In this document: positions 44,326 to 53,808 of the stretch, piece after piece
Layout: every line of letters begins with the position of its first letter
Numbering within the stretch: the stretch's first letter is position 1
Assembly (NCBI RefSeq): GCF_001558155.1
Contig: NZ_LOAS01000009.1
Span: forward strand, 1 to 64,000
Reading direction: 5' to 3'
Length of the DNA: 64,000 bases
Origin: Aliiruegeria sabulilitoris
Lineage (GTDB): Bacteria; Pseudomonadota; Alphaproteobacteria; Rhodobacterales; Rhodobacteraceae
Notes under the pieces: generated by a model
The model's input: only the letters and a program-made list of their open reading frames with translations
Databases searched by the model: none
What the model was told of the DNA's origin: nothing
Position numbers and translations under genes: made by a program

Positions 44326-45177
44326 ATGGCGGTGCGCAGTGTGATAATCCGGCTGGTCGGTGCTCTGGCCGTGGTGGCGGTCTTGACCGCATGCGGCGAC
44401 CGGAAGGGCGTGAATGCGAGCCGGGGAGTTCCGTTGGAGAACTTTACGGCGGAGCAGATCTTCAAGCGGGCCGAATACGACCTGGAGAACGGCGACCCGG
44501 ACGATGCGGCGCAGCTTTTTGGCGAGGTCGAGCGCCTTTATCCCTATTCGGAATGGGCCAAGCGCGCGCTGATCATGCAGGCCTTCTCATTTCATCAGGA
44601 CCGTGACTTCGAGAACAGCCGCGCATCCGCGCAACGCTATATCGATTTCTACCCCGCCGACGAGGATGCCGCCTACGCGCAATACTTACTGGCGTTGAGC
44701 TATTACGATCAGATCGACGAGGTGGGGCGTGATCAGGGCCTGACCTACCAGGCGCTGCAATCGCTGCGCGAGGTGATCGAGATCTATCCCGACAGCGAAT
44801 ACGCCCGGTCTGCGATTCTCAAATTCGACCTGGCCTTCGACCATCTCGCGGCGAAGGAGATGGAAATCGGTCGCTACTACCTGCGGCGTGAGAACTACAC
44901 CGCGGCGATCAACCGATTCCGCGTTGTCGTTGAGGAATTCCAGACGACCTCCCACACGCCCGAGGCGCTGCACCGGCTGGTAGAGGCTTACCTGTCTCTC
45001 GGCCTTGTAGATGAGGCGCAGACCGCGGGTGCGATCCTGGCCTATAATTTCCAGGCGACCTCTTGGTATTTCGATACCTACCAACTGTTGGTCAAGCGTG
45101 GCCTGACGGCCCAGGCAAAGGGCGACAGCTGGCTGCGGCAGGTTCACCGCCAGATGGTCAAGGGGCAATGGCTCTGA
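44326..45177 (+). CDS. bamD: Outer membrane assembly lipoprotein BamD (ComL)
   Basis: This 283-residue lipoprotein of the BAM complex inserts beta-barrel proteins into the outer membrane. The signal peptide ends in lipobox LTAC with Cys at residue 23. Tetratricopeptide-like repeats follow (EQIFKRAEYDLENGDPDDAA, AQRYIDFYPADEDAAYAQYL, AINRFRVVVEEFQTTSHTPE). ATG 44326 gives the proper lipoprotein signal; upstream in-frame starts run back across the lpxC terminator. Residue count and repeat order are normal. Confidence 0.92.
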   Translation: MAVRSVIIRLVGALAVVAVLTACGDRKGVNASRGVPLENFTAEQIFKRAEYDLENGDPDDAAQLFGEVERLYPYSEWAKRALIMQAFSFHQDRDFENSRASAQRYIDFYPADEDAAYAQYLLALSYYDQIDEVGRDQGLTYQALQSLREVIEIYPDSEYARSAILKFDLAFDHLAAKEMEIGRYYLRRENYTAAINRFRVVVEEFQTTSHTPEALHRLVEAYLSLGLVDEAQTAGAILAYNFQATSWYFDTYQLLVKRGLTAQAKGDSWLRQVHRQMVKGQWL

Positions 45178-45331
45178 TCGGGCCGGTGGCCTGAACAGTC
45201 CGGCCGGACAGGTCGTGACGTTTCCCCGGGAAAGTTTCACGGAGCTTATCCTGTGCGGCTGGCAATCCACACGCTGGCCGCGCTATGTAGAAGCCGATGG
45301 CGCGGGGTGCGTCCGAGGGTGAGGGTGCGGG

Positions 45332-46981
45332 ATGCTGCGCGGGCTTGATATCCGTGACATGCTGATCATTGACCGGCTGGAATTGTCGTTTCAGCCAGGC
45401 TTGAACGTGCTGACCGGCGAGACCGGGGCAGGCAAGTCCATCCTTCTGGATTCGCTGGGATTCGTTCTTGGCTGGCGCGGCCGTGCCGAGCTGGTGCGTG
45501 AAGGCGCGGCACAGGGCGAGGTGATCGCGTGGTTCGACCTGCCGGAGGATCATCCCGCGCGGGACGTGCTGCGCGAGGCGGGCCTGCCGGTCAGCGACGA
45601 GTTGATCCTGCGCCGCGTGAACACGGCCGACGGGCGCAAGACGGCCTGGATCAATGACCGGCGCTGTTCTGGAGAGGTGCTGCGGCAGGTCTCGGCGAGT
45701 CTCGTCGAGTTGCATGGGCAGCATGACGACCGTGGGTTGTTGAACGCACGCGGGCACCGTCTGTTGCTGGACGAGTTCGCCGGCGCCGCCTCTGCAAGCG
45801 AAAATGTTCGCACGGCATGGAAGGCGCGGCAGGAAGCGGCGTCGACGCTGTCGGGCGCGCGCGCGCGGCTGGAGGCGCTGAACGCGGAAGAGGCCTTTCT
45901 GCGTCATGCCGTGGACGAGTTGGAGGCCCTGGCCCCCGAGCCAGGCGAAGAGGCCGGGCTCGATGCGAGCCGCCGGCTGATGCAGAATGCCGAGCGGGTT
46001 CGCGAGGATATTTCGCGCGCTTACGGCGCAGTTACGGGCGACGGTGCCGAAGGGATCGTTTCCGATGCCATGCGCTGGCTTGACGGGGCGGCGGGCGCAG
46101 TCGAAGGGCGGCTCGATGGAGCTTCCGAAGCGCTGTCGCGGGCATTGGATGCCCTGGGCGACGCGGAGCGCGAGATTTCCGATTGCCTTGAGAGCCTGAG
46201 TTTCGATCCACGCGAGTTGGAGCGGGTCGCCGAGCGGCTCTTTGCCATCCGCGACATGGCCCGCAAATACCAGGTTCAGCCGGATGAACTGCCAGAGAAG
46301 GCGGTGGAGTTGCGCGCGGCGCTGGATGCGCTCGAAGCGGGCAGCGAGGGCATCGCAGCGCTGGAAGCGGTGCTGGCCGAGGCGACCACTGCGCATCAGG
46401 CGGCCTGTGATGCCTTGAGCGAGCTGCGCCGCGCGGCCGCCAAGCGGCTCGACAAGGCAATGGCCGCCGAGCTCGCGCCGCTCAAGATGGAGCGGGCCAT
46501 TTTCACTACCCGGGTCGAAACCGTCCTCCCGGGGGCTGAAGGGCAGGATGAGGTGAGTTTTACCGTCGCCACCAACCCCGGCGCGCCTTCCGGGCCGCTG
46601 GCGCGGATCGCCTCGGGCGGTGAGCTGTCGCGCTTCCTGTTGGCACTCAAGGTATGCCTGATGGGCGAGGCCACGGGCGTGACCATGATCTTCGACGAGA
46701 TCGACAGGGGTGTTGGCGGCGCCACTGCCAACGCTGTCGGTCGGCGGCTGAAGGCGCTGGCCGATGGGGCGCAGGTGCTTGTCGTCACGCATTCGCCGCA
46801 GGTGGCCGCGCTTGGCGGGCATCACTGGCGGGTGGAAAAGCGCGTCAGCGGTGGCATGACCCTGTCCAACGTGACCCCGCTCGATTCCGACGCTCGGGTG
46901 GACGAGTTGGCGCGCATGCTGGCCGGCGACACCGTCACCGAGGAGGCCCGGGCGGCGGCCCGGGCGCTCTTGAGCAGCTAA
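45332..46981 (+). CDS. recN: DNA repair protein RecN
   Basis: This 549-residue SMC-like ATPase acts in double-strand break repair. It has N-terminal Walker A GETGAGKS (29-36), an [11 protein letters not shown] stretch, a central Ala/Glu/Arg-rich coiled coil (about 165-370), the signature [14 protein letters not shown], and Walker [13 protein letters not shown] with the H-loop [10 protein letters not shown]. It is complete. The bamD-recN order is common in alphaproteobacteria. It is convergent with the next gene, and the stops overlap by four bases. Confidence 0.94.
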   Translation: MLRGLDIRDMLIIDRLELSFQPGLNVLTGETGAGKSILLDSLGFVLGWRGRAELVREGAAQGEVIAWFDLPEDHPARDVLREAGLPVSDELILRRVNTADGRKTAWINDRRCSGEVLRQVSASLVELHGQHDDRGLLNARGHRLLLDEFAGAASASENVRTAWKARQEAASTLSGARARLEALNAEEAFLRHAVDELEALAPEPGEEAGLDASRRLMQNAERVREDISRAYGAVTGDGAEGIVSDAMRWLDGAAGAVEGRLDGASEALSRALDALGDAEREISDCLESLSFDPRELERVAERLFAIRDMARKYQVQPDELPEKAVELRAALDALEAGSEGIAALEAVLAEATTAHQAACDALSELRRAAAKRLDKAMAAELAPLKMERAIFTTRVETVLPGAEGQDEVSFTVATNPGAPSGPLARIASGGELSRFLLALKVCLMGEATGVTMIFDEIDRGVGGATANAVGRRLKALADGAQVLVVTHSPQVAALGGHHWRVEKRVSGGMTLSNVTPLDSDARVDELARMLAGDTVTEEARAAARALLSS

Positions 46982-48351
46982 AGCTGCGGCACGAGCTTGC
47001 CGGGGTTCAGGATGCCCTTGGGGTCCAGAACCTGCTTGATGTCGCCCATCAGCTCCCAGGCATCGCCATGTTCGGCCTGCATGTAGTCCAGCTTGCCCAT
47101 GCCTACGCCATGCTCGCCCGTCACCGTTCCGCCCATCCGCAGCGCGCGTTCGACCATGCGGTGCGATAGCGCCTTGGCGGCTGCCAACTCGTCGGGGGCG
47201 TCGTCATGGATCAGCAGGATGGCATGGAAATTGCCGTCGCCCATATGGCCCAGGATCGGGCCGGGGATCGGGCTTTCGGCGATGTCGGCGCGGGTTTCCT
47301 CCACCGCCTCGGCGAGCCGCGAGATTGGTACGCAGAGATCCGTCACTACCGCGCGCGCGCCCTTGCGGCTGGCAAGGATCGCCCAATAGGCGGTGTGGCG
47401 CATCTCCCAGAGCGCGCTGCGATCCTCGGGTTTCGTGGACCAGCGGAAGCCTTCGCCGCCCATGTCATCGACCAGTTCGCCCAAGCGCTGCGATTCCTCC
47501 GCGACGGTCTGTGGCGAGCCATGGAACTCGATCAACAGGTGGGGCTTCTGGGCAAAACTTCCGGCGGAATAGGCGTTCACCGCCGCCGCTGTCGCCGCAT
47601 CGACGAACTCGATCCGTGCAACTTTGATCCCTGACTGGATCGTAGCGATCACGCAATCGACCGCGGCGCCGATATCGTCAAAAGCGCAGATCGCGGCCGA
47701 GATCGCCTCCGGCTGGCCGTGCAGGCGCAGCGTCAGTTCGGTGATGATGCCGAGTGTGCCCTCCGAGCCGACGAAGAGCCGTGTCATGTCATAGCCAGAG
47801 GCCGATTTGCGCGCCCGCGTGCCGGTGCGGATCACCCGACCATCGGCTAGCACCACCTGAAGGCCCAGCACGTTGTCGGCCATTGTGCCGTAGCGCACTG
47901 TCGTCGTGCCGCTGGCCCGCGTCGCCGCCATGCCACCCAGCGACGCATTGGCGCCGGGGTCGACCGGGAAGAACAGACCGGTCGCCCGCAAGTCGCGGTT
48001 CAGCTCCTCCCGCGTCAGGCCGGGTTGCACCACGGCGTCCATATCTTCGGGGTGGATTTCGAGCAGGGCATTCATACGGCCGAAATCGAGGCTGAGCCCG
48101 CCCCGAACGGCCAACGCGTGCCCTTCGAGCGACGTTCCTGCGCCCCATGGAGTGACCGGGCAGCCGTGTTCGTTGCAAGTACGCATGATTTCCGAGACGT
48201 CTTCGGTTGTCTCGGGCCATGCGACCGCATCGGGCGGTGTTGGCAGGAAGTAGCTCTCCGATTGCCCATGTGCGGCCAGATCCGACTTGGACCGCGACAG
48301 CCGATCGCCTAGGAAAGTGGAAAGAACCTCAAGTGCCGTGGCGATGGTCAT
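46978..48351 (-). CDS. FAD-linked oxidase, D-2-hydroxyacid dehydrogenase type (GlcD/LDHD-like)
   Basis: This 457-residue flavoprotein of the vanillyl-alcohol oxidase fold has the FAD domain with TPWGAGTSLEGHALA and VDPGANASLGGMAATRASGT (20 residues). The C-terminal catalytic domain has GHMGDGNFHAILLIHDD with metal-binding His and TVTGEHGVGMGKLDYM. These are typical of D-lactate dehydrogenase (LDHD) and glycolate oxidase subunit D. No partner subunit genes (GlcE, GlcF) are nearby, favouring a single-chain D-lactate or D-2-hydroxyacid dehydrogenase. ATG 48351 follows GGGGAGG; a GTG six bases earlier is possible. Confidence 0.85.
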   Translation of the reverse strand: MTIATALEVLSTFLGDRLSRSKSDLAAHGQSESYFLPTPPDAVAWPETTEDVSEIMRTCNEHGCPVTPWGAGTSLEGHALAVRGGLSLDFGRMNALLEIHPEDMDAVVQPGLTREELNRDLRATGLFFPVDPGANASLGGMAATRASGTTTVRYGTMADNVLGLQVVLADGRVIRTGTRARKSASGYDMTRLFVGSEGTLGIITELTLRLHGQPEAISAAICAFDDIGAAVDCVIATIQSGIKVARIEFVDAATAAAVNAYSAGSFAQKPHLLIEFHGSPQTVAEESQRLGELVDDMGGEGFRWSTKPEDRSALWEMRHTAYWAILASRKGARAVVTDLCVPISRLAEAVEETRADIAESPIPGPILGHMGDGNFHAILLIHDDAPDELAAAKALSHRMVERALRMGGTVTGEHGVGMGKLDYMQAEHGDAWELMGDIKQVLDPKGILNPGKLVPQL

Positions 48352-48438
48352 CCGCACCTCCCCTGCGCTAAACCGACTGGTACCCTAGGGCAGGCGGGCC
48401 CCCGGGGAAAGCCTTGCCTCGCCCGCGGAACGCGCATT

Positions 48439-50127
48439 TTGCCTGAACGCACGAGAGACCTGATCCGACGCCAATGGGAGGAAAGCCGCAGCGCCCTGCA
48501 GCGCGGCTGGCAGCTTCTGTTGCGGCGCGGGACGAGCCAGGTGCAGTTCTGGTTCATCGCACTGGCCGTTGGCATTGTCGCCGGTGCGGCCGCTGTCGGC
48601 TTTCGCGAGGGGATCGTCTGGCTGCAGGGCACGCTCTACGGGGCCGAGGATATCCGCAACATCCACAGTTTCGCGGCCAGCCTGCCGTGGTGGATGCTGC
48701 TTGCGCTGCCGATCTGCGGCGGGCTCGCCGTTGGGGTGATCCTTGGCCGCTTCACGCCGGATGGACGGGTGCGCTCGGTGGCCGACGTGATCGAGGGGGC
48801 GGCGCTGCATCGGGGCCGGGTGGAGATAAAGGCCGGGCTTGCCTCGGCCGCGGCCTCGCTGATCACGCTCTCTTCCGGCGGCTCCTCGGGGCGGGAGGGG
48901 CCGGTGGTGCACCTTGCCGGGGTGATCTCTACCTGGGTGTCGGATCGGATTGGCGCGAGTGGCATAACCGGGCGGGACCTGCTGGGCTGCGCCGTGGCCG
49001 CCGCCGTCTCGGCCAGCTTCAACGCGCCCATCGCCGGAGCGCTCTTTGCACTGGAAGTGGTGCTGCGCCATTTCGCCGTCCATGCCTTCGCGCCGATCGT
49101 GATTGCCTCCGTCGCGGGGACCGTGATCTCGCGCCTCGCCTTCGGCAATGTCACCGAGTTCACCCTGACGCCGAAGGGCTCGCTTTCCTTCTATGTCGAA
49201 CTGCCCGCCTTCATGCTGCTGGGCCTGCTTTGCGGGATCGTGGCGGTGCTGCTGATGCGGGCGCTGTTCTTTGCCGATGATTTTGCCAGCCACTTGCAGC
49301 GGAAATGGCGGATTCCGCAAGTTCTGCGCCCGGCCGCGGCAGGCGCGATACTCGGTCTGCTGGCCATCGGGTTCCCGCATATCATCGGGGTGGGCTACGA
49401 GACGACGGCACGGGCGCTCAAGGCCGATCTGCTGTTTCACGAGGCGGTCGTCTTTGCCATTCTCAAGGTCTTTGCGGTCTCCGTCACGATGGGCGGACGG
49501 ATGGGGGGCGGTGTTTTTTCGCCATCTCTCATGGTTGGCGCTTTGACGGGGCTTGCCTTTGGGCTGGTGGCGACGCAGGTGGTGCCGCAATATTCGGGCA
49601 CGGGCGAGCTTTACGCGCTCGCCGGCATGGGCGCCGTTGCCGCCGCCGTTCTGGGGGCACCGATCTCTACCACCATGATCGTTTTCGAGCTGACGGGGGA
49701 CTGGCAGACCGGGCTTGCGGTGATGGTCGCCGTCTCGCTGTCCACGGCCCTGGCCAGCCGGCTTGTCGATCGGTCTTTCTTCCTGACCCAACTGGAGCAT
49801 CGCGGCGTGCATCTGGCGGCCGGGCCGCAGGCCTACCTTTTGTCGATCTATTCCGCCGCCGTCATCATGCGCTCGAAGGACTCGCCCCGAGCCGCGCCGG
49901 AAGACGCTTGCCGCAAGCTCGTCGATGCCGGCATTTCGATCACCCCCGATACGACGCTCGAAGTGTCCCTGCCGATGTTTGACGAGACCGGAGAGAGTTT
50001 CCTGCCGGTCGTGGCGCCTGCGGCAGATGGCGGACAGGCGGAATTGCTGGGGGCGCTGTTTCAGGTGGATGCTCTGAAAGCTTATAACCGGGCTTTGGCC
50101 GATACTGCGGCCGAGGAACATTCCTGA
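48439..50127 (+). CDS. ClC-family chloride channel or antiporter with C-terminal CBS-like tail
   Basis: This 562-residue ClC protein has about 16-18 helical segments. The selectivity loops are present: GSSGREGPVVH with the gating Glu, and GGVFSPSL with the GxFxP-like chloride site. A Glu in FALEVVLRH sits where the internal proton-path Glu of antiporters lies, so H+/Cl- exchange is possible. The central Tyr is not assignable by eye. Residues about 460-562 are soluble and may be a degenerate CBS pair. The start is a TTG at 48439. The gene is divergent from the flavoprotein gene. Confidence 0.87.
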   Translation: MPERTRDLIRRQWEESRSALQRGWQLLLRRGTSQVQFWFIALAVGIVAGAAAVGFREGIVWLQGTLYGAEDIRNIHSFAASLPWWMLLALPICGGLAVGVILGRFTPDGRVRSVADVIEGAALHRGRVEIKAGLASAAASLITLSSGGSSGREGPVVHLAGVISTWVSDRIGASGITGRDLLGCAVAAAVSASFNAPIAGALFALEVVLRHFAVHAFAPIVIASVAGTVISRLAFGNVTEFTLTPKGSLSFYVELPAFMLLGLLCGIVAVLLMRALFFADDFASHLQRKWRIPQVLRPAAAGAILGLLAIGFPHIIGVGYETTARALKADLLFHEAVVFAILKVFAVSVTMGGRMGGGVFSPSLMVGALTGLAFGLVATQVVPQYSGTGELYALAGMGAVAAAVLGAPISTTMIVFELTGDWQTGLAVMVAVSLSTALASRLVDRSFFLTQLEHRGVHLAAGPQAYLLSIYSAAVIMRSKDSPRAAPEDACRKLVDAGISITPDTTLEVSLPMFDETGESFLPVVAPAADGGQAELLGALFQVDALKAYNRALADTAAEEHS

Positions 50128-50224
50128 GATAATCTGCGTCGGCCGCTCGGGTTTCGGGAGCCGATTTGTCCGGGCGCGTGGTTGGCCATGGTCCGAGCCG
50201 GCTCGCGATGTGGGATAGGGCTTG

Positions 50225-50269
50225 CCCCCCCCCCCGCGCTCGTGCGAGCGCGCCTCCCAGGATATTTCT
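50225..50269. repeat. Intergenic GAAATA-GGGGG element, copy 2 (inverted)
   Basis: An 11-base C run is followed by a perfect GCGCTCG-TG-CGAGCGC hairpin and by AGGATATTTCT. On the minus strand it reads AGAAATATCCTGGGAGG and then the G run, like the copies at 6879 and 58184. The hairpin could also end ClC gene transcription. Confidence 0.35.
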
Positions 50270-50333
50270 GGTCAGAAGAACGACTGAGCGTTGGAGGCAG
50301 CGTCGACAGGCTCACCCACGTTGCCGGCAACCG

Positions 50334-50963
50334 TCACTGGTACTCGAAATCGGGGTAGAATTCGCTGATGCAGGTGTCCTGGTAATTGCTGCCCGGATAG
50401 ACGGCGAGAATTTCCAGCGTCACGCTGGAATAGGTCGCAAGGGCCGGCATCGGTAACGCCAGTTCGCCATGGTAGTCGGGCAGGTTCACATCATGGGTGG
50501 TGCCCCTGTCGGTGGTGATCCGAACCAGGCTCGGCCGGGAGTTTCTCCCATAGGTTTGCCCGGATTTTCCATAGCCGATCCGGATCAACAATTGCCGGAA
50601 TGGGGCGCCGTTGTGAATGTAGATGACGATCCGCTGCCCAACGCCCTGTCCGGGACTGCCCTCGCACCATGCCGTCTGGCCAATGCCGTCAAAGAGGTTG
50701 TCCGGCCCGTAACTGGCGACATTGCTCGACGGCAGGACAGATGCCACGCAATAGGTCATACCGCCGACAAGCTCGGTTGCTCCGAAATTGGCGCAGACAT
50801 CCCAGGCCGAGGCCGTTCCCGCCGACATCAGGAAGCTGGCCAACAGGCCGGCGAAACGGAACGGGGAGCGGCTGGTCGGCTTCGCGCCCTGCATGACGGC
50901 CCGCCCTGCGCATTCCAGATGTGGCCTCTCTCGCGGAAGCCGTTTTAGCTGCGGCACGAACAC
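50334..50963 (-). CDS. Secreted NADase-type glycan-binding domain protein
   Basis: This protein of up to 209 residues has a hydrophobic export segment (FRFAGLLASFLMSAGTASA) and a mature part with SSNVASYGPDNLFDGIGQTA, AWCEGSPGQGVGQRIVIYI and ISEFYPDFEY. This discoidin-like pattern is what I know as the NADase-type glycan-binding domain. It contains no catalytic NADase part. Four Cys may form disulfides. The GTG at 50963 has AGAGGAAAGAGC upstream; the ATG at 50894 gives a more normal signal peptide and may be the true start. Confidence 0.62.
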   Translation of the reverse strand: MFVPQLKRLPRERPHLECAGRAVMQGAKPTSRSPFRFAGLLASFLMSAGTASAWDVCANFGATELVGGMTYCVASVLPSSNVASYGPDNLFDGIGQTAWCEGSPGQGVGQRIVIYIHNGAPFRQLLIRIGYGKSGQTYGRNSRPSLVRITTDRGTTHDVNLPDYHGELALPMPALATYSSVTLEILAVYPGSNYQDTCISEFYPDFEYQ

Positions 50964-51135
50964 GCTCTTTCCTCTTTCTTTGCAATCGCTTCACGTTCGA
51001 CTCAACAAGACGGTGTGGTCAATGATCTGGGTCAACGCTCGGCTTGCCTCCCGGATTGGGCAGCCATTGCAACACGTCAAAAAGTTTTCAAACCGCATAG
51101 TTGATTGGCGTTAAATTCGCCTTAAAGATTAAATT

Positions 51136-51525
51136 ATGAACAAAACGGTAACTTCCCTTCTGTCCGGGGTGCTGTTCCTTTTCGCGCAGCCGAGCGAGGC
51201 TGACGCTCCGCCGCTGCCGGAAATCGTTCAGGTCTTTGCCTCCTGCGCAGGGCGCTTGACGGCACAGATGCAGCACCAATGGTTGCTGTCGGATCCGGCA
51301 GCGGATCGGACCGAGGCCTATCGTGCGGCGATGATCGATCTGCTGGACGCGGCCCTTCCGACAGGTTCGGGGCGGCAAGCGCTCAGGTTTCGGTCCGCCG
51401 CACGGCAGGCACACGCGGCCCTGCTGAGCCGTGCCACGTTCAACGAGAATGCAAGGGATGCGGCCTGGGCGCAGAGGCGGGTCTCTGCCGAAATCACGCA
51501 ATGCGAGGCGCTGATGATCCGTTAG
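51136..51525 (+). CDS. Small secreted protein, function unknown
   Basis: This 129-residue protein has a signal peptide (MNKTVTSLLSGVLFLFAQPS, cleavage near SEA-DAPP). The mature part is mostly helical and Ala/Arg-rich, with two Cys (FASCAGRL and ITQCEAL) that could bridge its ends. No family is recognised. It faces the PAAR gene convergently with five bases between the stops. Whether the two are linked is unknown. Confidence 0.65.
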   Translation: MNKTVTSLLSGVLFLFAQPSEADAPPLPEIVQVFASCAGRLTAQMQHQWLLSDPAADRTEAYRAAMIDLLDAALPTGSGRQALRFRSAARQAHAALLSRATFNENARDAAWAQRRVSAEITQCEALMIR

Positions 51526-51530
51526 GATCG

Positions 51531-51824
51531 CTACCCGCCGACCAGAACTGTCGGAAAACCGACCACGATCGTTCCGCCATGCGCTGTCGAATCGCCCAAG
51601 CGAACTTGCGGGCGGCCCCCCACCAGCACGGTAACCGAGCCCATTGCAGTGACGTCAGGCGGACCGACACAGGTGCACATGTTGCCAACCGGCGCCGAAG
51701 GCATGCAGCCGATGAGAACGGTCGGAACGCAGGGCGGCAAGATCGGCCCGCCGACATGCGGCACCGGCCCGGGATTGATCATCGGACAGACATGCATGTC
51801 GCCAATGCGGGAGGCGGGTTTCAT
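51531..51824 (-). CDS. PAAR domain protein, orphan
   Basis: This 97-residue protein starts MKPASRIGDMHVCPMINPGP and has the Gly/Val/Pro-rich repeats of PAAR proteins: HVGGPILPPCVPTVLIGCMP, DVTAMGSVTVLVGG, and a terminal TVLVGG. PAAR proteins form the conical tip of type VI secretion spikes and sharpen VgrG; some carry effectors. This one has no effector extension and no T6SS genes are in the window. ATG 51824 has GGAGAAAGATCG upstream. Confidence 0.82.
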   Translation of the reverse strand: MKPASRIGDMHVCPMINPGPVPHVGGPILPPCVPTVLIGCMPSAPVGNMCTCVGPPDVTAMGSVTVLVGGRPQVRLGDSTAHGGTIVVGFPTVLVGG

Positions 51825-51988
51825 CGATCTTTCTCCGGTCGCGTGCGTCCAATGGTACTCGCGTGGCGGGCATCCGTCGAGTGGGCAGTGCGGAGGAAGC
51901 CGTTTGGAGCAGCATGGGCCTGCCTGCACCCATGCAATTCTCCCCTATTTTACTTGTACCTGAGGTATCCATTTCATACTGATGTGAC

Positions 51989-53539
51989 ATGACCGAGATC
52001 GAGTTGAAGTTCGTCCTGAACGAAGACAGCATCCGCCGCTTGAAAAACCGGTTGAAAGGGTTGGAACTGAACGAGAGCGCTGCGCGCACACGGACGCTTC
52101 GTAGCGTCTATTACGACACGCCCGAACACAGCCTGCGCAAGGCCGGCACGGCGCTGCGCATGCGCCGGGACGGACGCCGCTGGATTCAGACCGTGAAGGC
52201 GCGGGCATCGATCAATGGTGGCCTGTTGCGGGCGCAGGAGGTCGAGAACCCCGCGCCCGGCGGGCGGCTGGACCTGACGAAGATCCCTGTTCTCGCGGTG
52301 CGGGCCGAGGTGGAGGAGGCGATTGCCGGCGCGGAGTTGGCGCCTGTCTGCGAGACCCAGATGAAGCGGGTCACCAGTGTGCTGATGCTGGAAAATGGCG
52401 CCAGGATCGAACTGGCCATAGATTCCGGCGAGATCATCGCAGGCGAGCTGCGCGAGCCCTTCCACGAAGCCGAGTTGGAGCTTCTGGAGGGTGATGTGGA
52501 TTCGCTCTACGACCTGACCCAGACGCTCTTTCCCGATGGTGGTTTGCATCTGTCGACCATGTCGAAATCGGAACGCGGCTACATGTTGGCCGCGACGGGC
52601 AGGGCGCAGACGGAGCCCCTGCCACGCAATGCCTGCACGGTGCCCCTCGGTGCCGAGATGACGTCCGAAATTGCGGCGCGCGACGTGCTGCGCGAGTGTT
52701 TCGAACAGATCTCGGCCAATATCGAGGTCGTCCTGTTCACTGACGCGCCCGAGGGCCCGCACCAGCTTCGCATTGGCCTGCGCCGGTTGCGCGCGGCCTT
52801 TGGCATGTTCAAGCCGGTTATCGGGCATCCGGAATTGATGCGCTTGAACGAAGAAGCGAAACTCGTCGGCGCACAGGTCGGCGCGCTGCGCGACCTGGAT
52901 GTGGTGATCACCGATATCATCGACCCGGAGCACGAGGCGCACCCCCATGAGCAGGGCTTCAACGCGCTGCGCTCAGCCATCGAGGCCCGCCGCGAAGCCG
53001 TTCGCGAGGAACTGCGGGAGTACCTGCGTTCCGAGCGCGCGCAGAGCTTCCAGATTGACCTGGCGCGGTTCATCGAAACCCGACGCTGGCTGACGCCTGA
53101 GGATTTTGAGCAAACGGCGCGGCTGGCGCAGCCGATCCGGGCGCTGTCCTGCAAGGCGCTTGGCAAGCGGTGGAAATCCTGTGTGAAGCATGCTCGCGGC
53201 ATCGATCATCTGACGATCGACGAGCGCCATGAGTTGAGAAAGGAACTGAAAAAGCTCCGCTACACGATTGAATTCCTTGGTCCGCTCTATTCGGCAAAGA
53301 AGGTCGCCCGCTTCGTTAAGACGATGAAGAAGATGCAGAACATCTTTGGCGATCTGAACGACCTTGCCATGGCCGAGGAGCTTCTGTGCCAGAATGACAG
53401 CCCCGGCGCGCGCAACGCCAACGCGCAGCGCGCGGTCGGATGGGTACTCGGCGCGCGCTCGGTGAAGGCCGAGGCGGCCTGGGCGCACGCCAGGGGCTTG
53501 TGGCGCGACGTGACCGTGACAGGACCTTTCTGGCGCTGA
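51989..53539 (+). CDS. CYTH and CHAD domain protein
   Basis: This 516-residue protein has an N-terminal CYTH triphosphate tunnel domain with the ExExK signature (E3-I-E5-L-K7) followed by LRSVYYDTPEHSLRKAGTAL (20 residues) and alternating Arg/Lys/Glu strands (to about 200). From about 215 it has an all-helical CHAD domain with conserved His and Arg (EGPHQLRIGLRRLRAAF, ELRKELKKLRYTIEFLG). The CYTH part typically hydrolyses inorganic triphosphate, and CHAD binds polyphosphate. Fusions of this kind are widespread and linked to polyphosphate metabolism. Neither polyphosphate kinase nor a Pho box is nearby. Confidence 0.9.
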   Translation: MTEIELKFVLNEDSIRRLKNRLKGLELNESAARTRTLRSVYYDTPEHSLRKAGTALRMRRDGRRWIQTVKARASINGGLLRAQEVENPAPGGRLDLTKIPVLAVRAEVEEAIAGAELAPVCETQMKRVTSVLMLENGARIELAIDSGEIIAGELREPFHEAELELLEGDVDSLYDLTQTLFPDGGLHLSTMSKSERGYMLAATGRAQTEPLPRNACTVPLGAEMTSEIAARDVLRECFEQISANIEVVLFTDAPEGPHQLRIGLRRLRAAFGMFKPVIGHPELMRLNEEAKLVGAQVGALRDLDVVITDIIDPEHEAHPHEQGFNALRSAIEARREAVREELREYLRSERAQSFQIDLARFIETRRWLTPEDFEQTARLAQPIRALSCKALGKRWKSCVKHARGIDHLTIDERHELRKELKKLRYTIEFLGPLYSAKKVARFVKTMKKMQNIFGDLNDLAMAEELLCQNDSPGARNANAQRAVGWVLGARSVKAEAAWAHARGLWRDVTVTGPFWR

Positions 53540-53808
53540 GCGGTCGGCGCAAGCTGCTGCCGTCCGCTTTTTCGGTGCCCGTTCTCCGCCCCACACGCCG
53601 ACACTGGGCGGGTCAGGTGTTCAGGTGGCGATCGGCAGGATCAGATCCGTCGAACCCGGGCCGACCTGCCGTCCTCCTTGGAAAGGGTGAAAACGAGGCC
53701 CCCCCGGAGCCGCCCCTTGTCATTTGATCGAGCTTGTCCGATTACAGGTTCAAGGGAAGCCCCGGCGGTGCGGCAACGCCCCCGGGCAAGAGCAAGGGAT
53801 CGGGCATC

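Noticed and set aside
51531-51824. A type VI secretion gene cluster
   Set aside because: Only the PAAR gene is recognisable. No tss, vgrG or hcp gene exists in the window.
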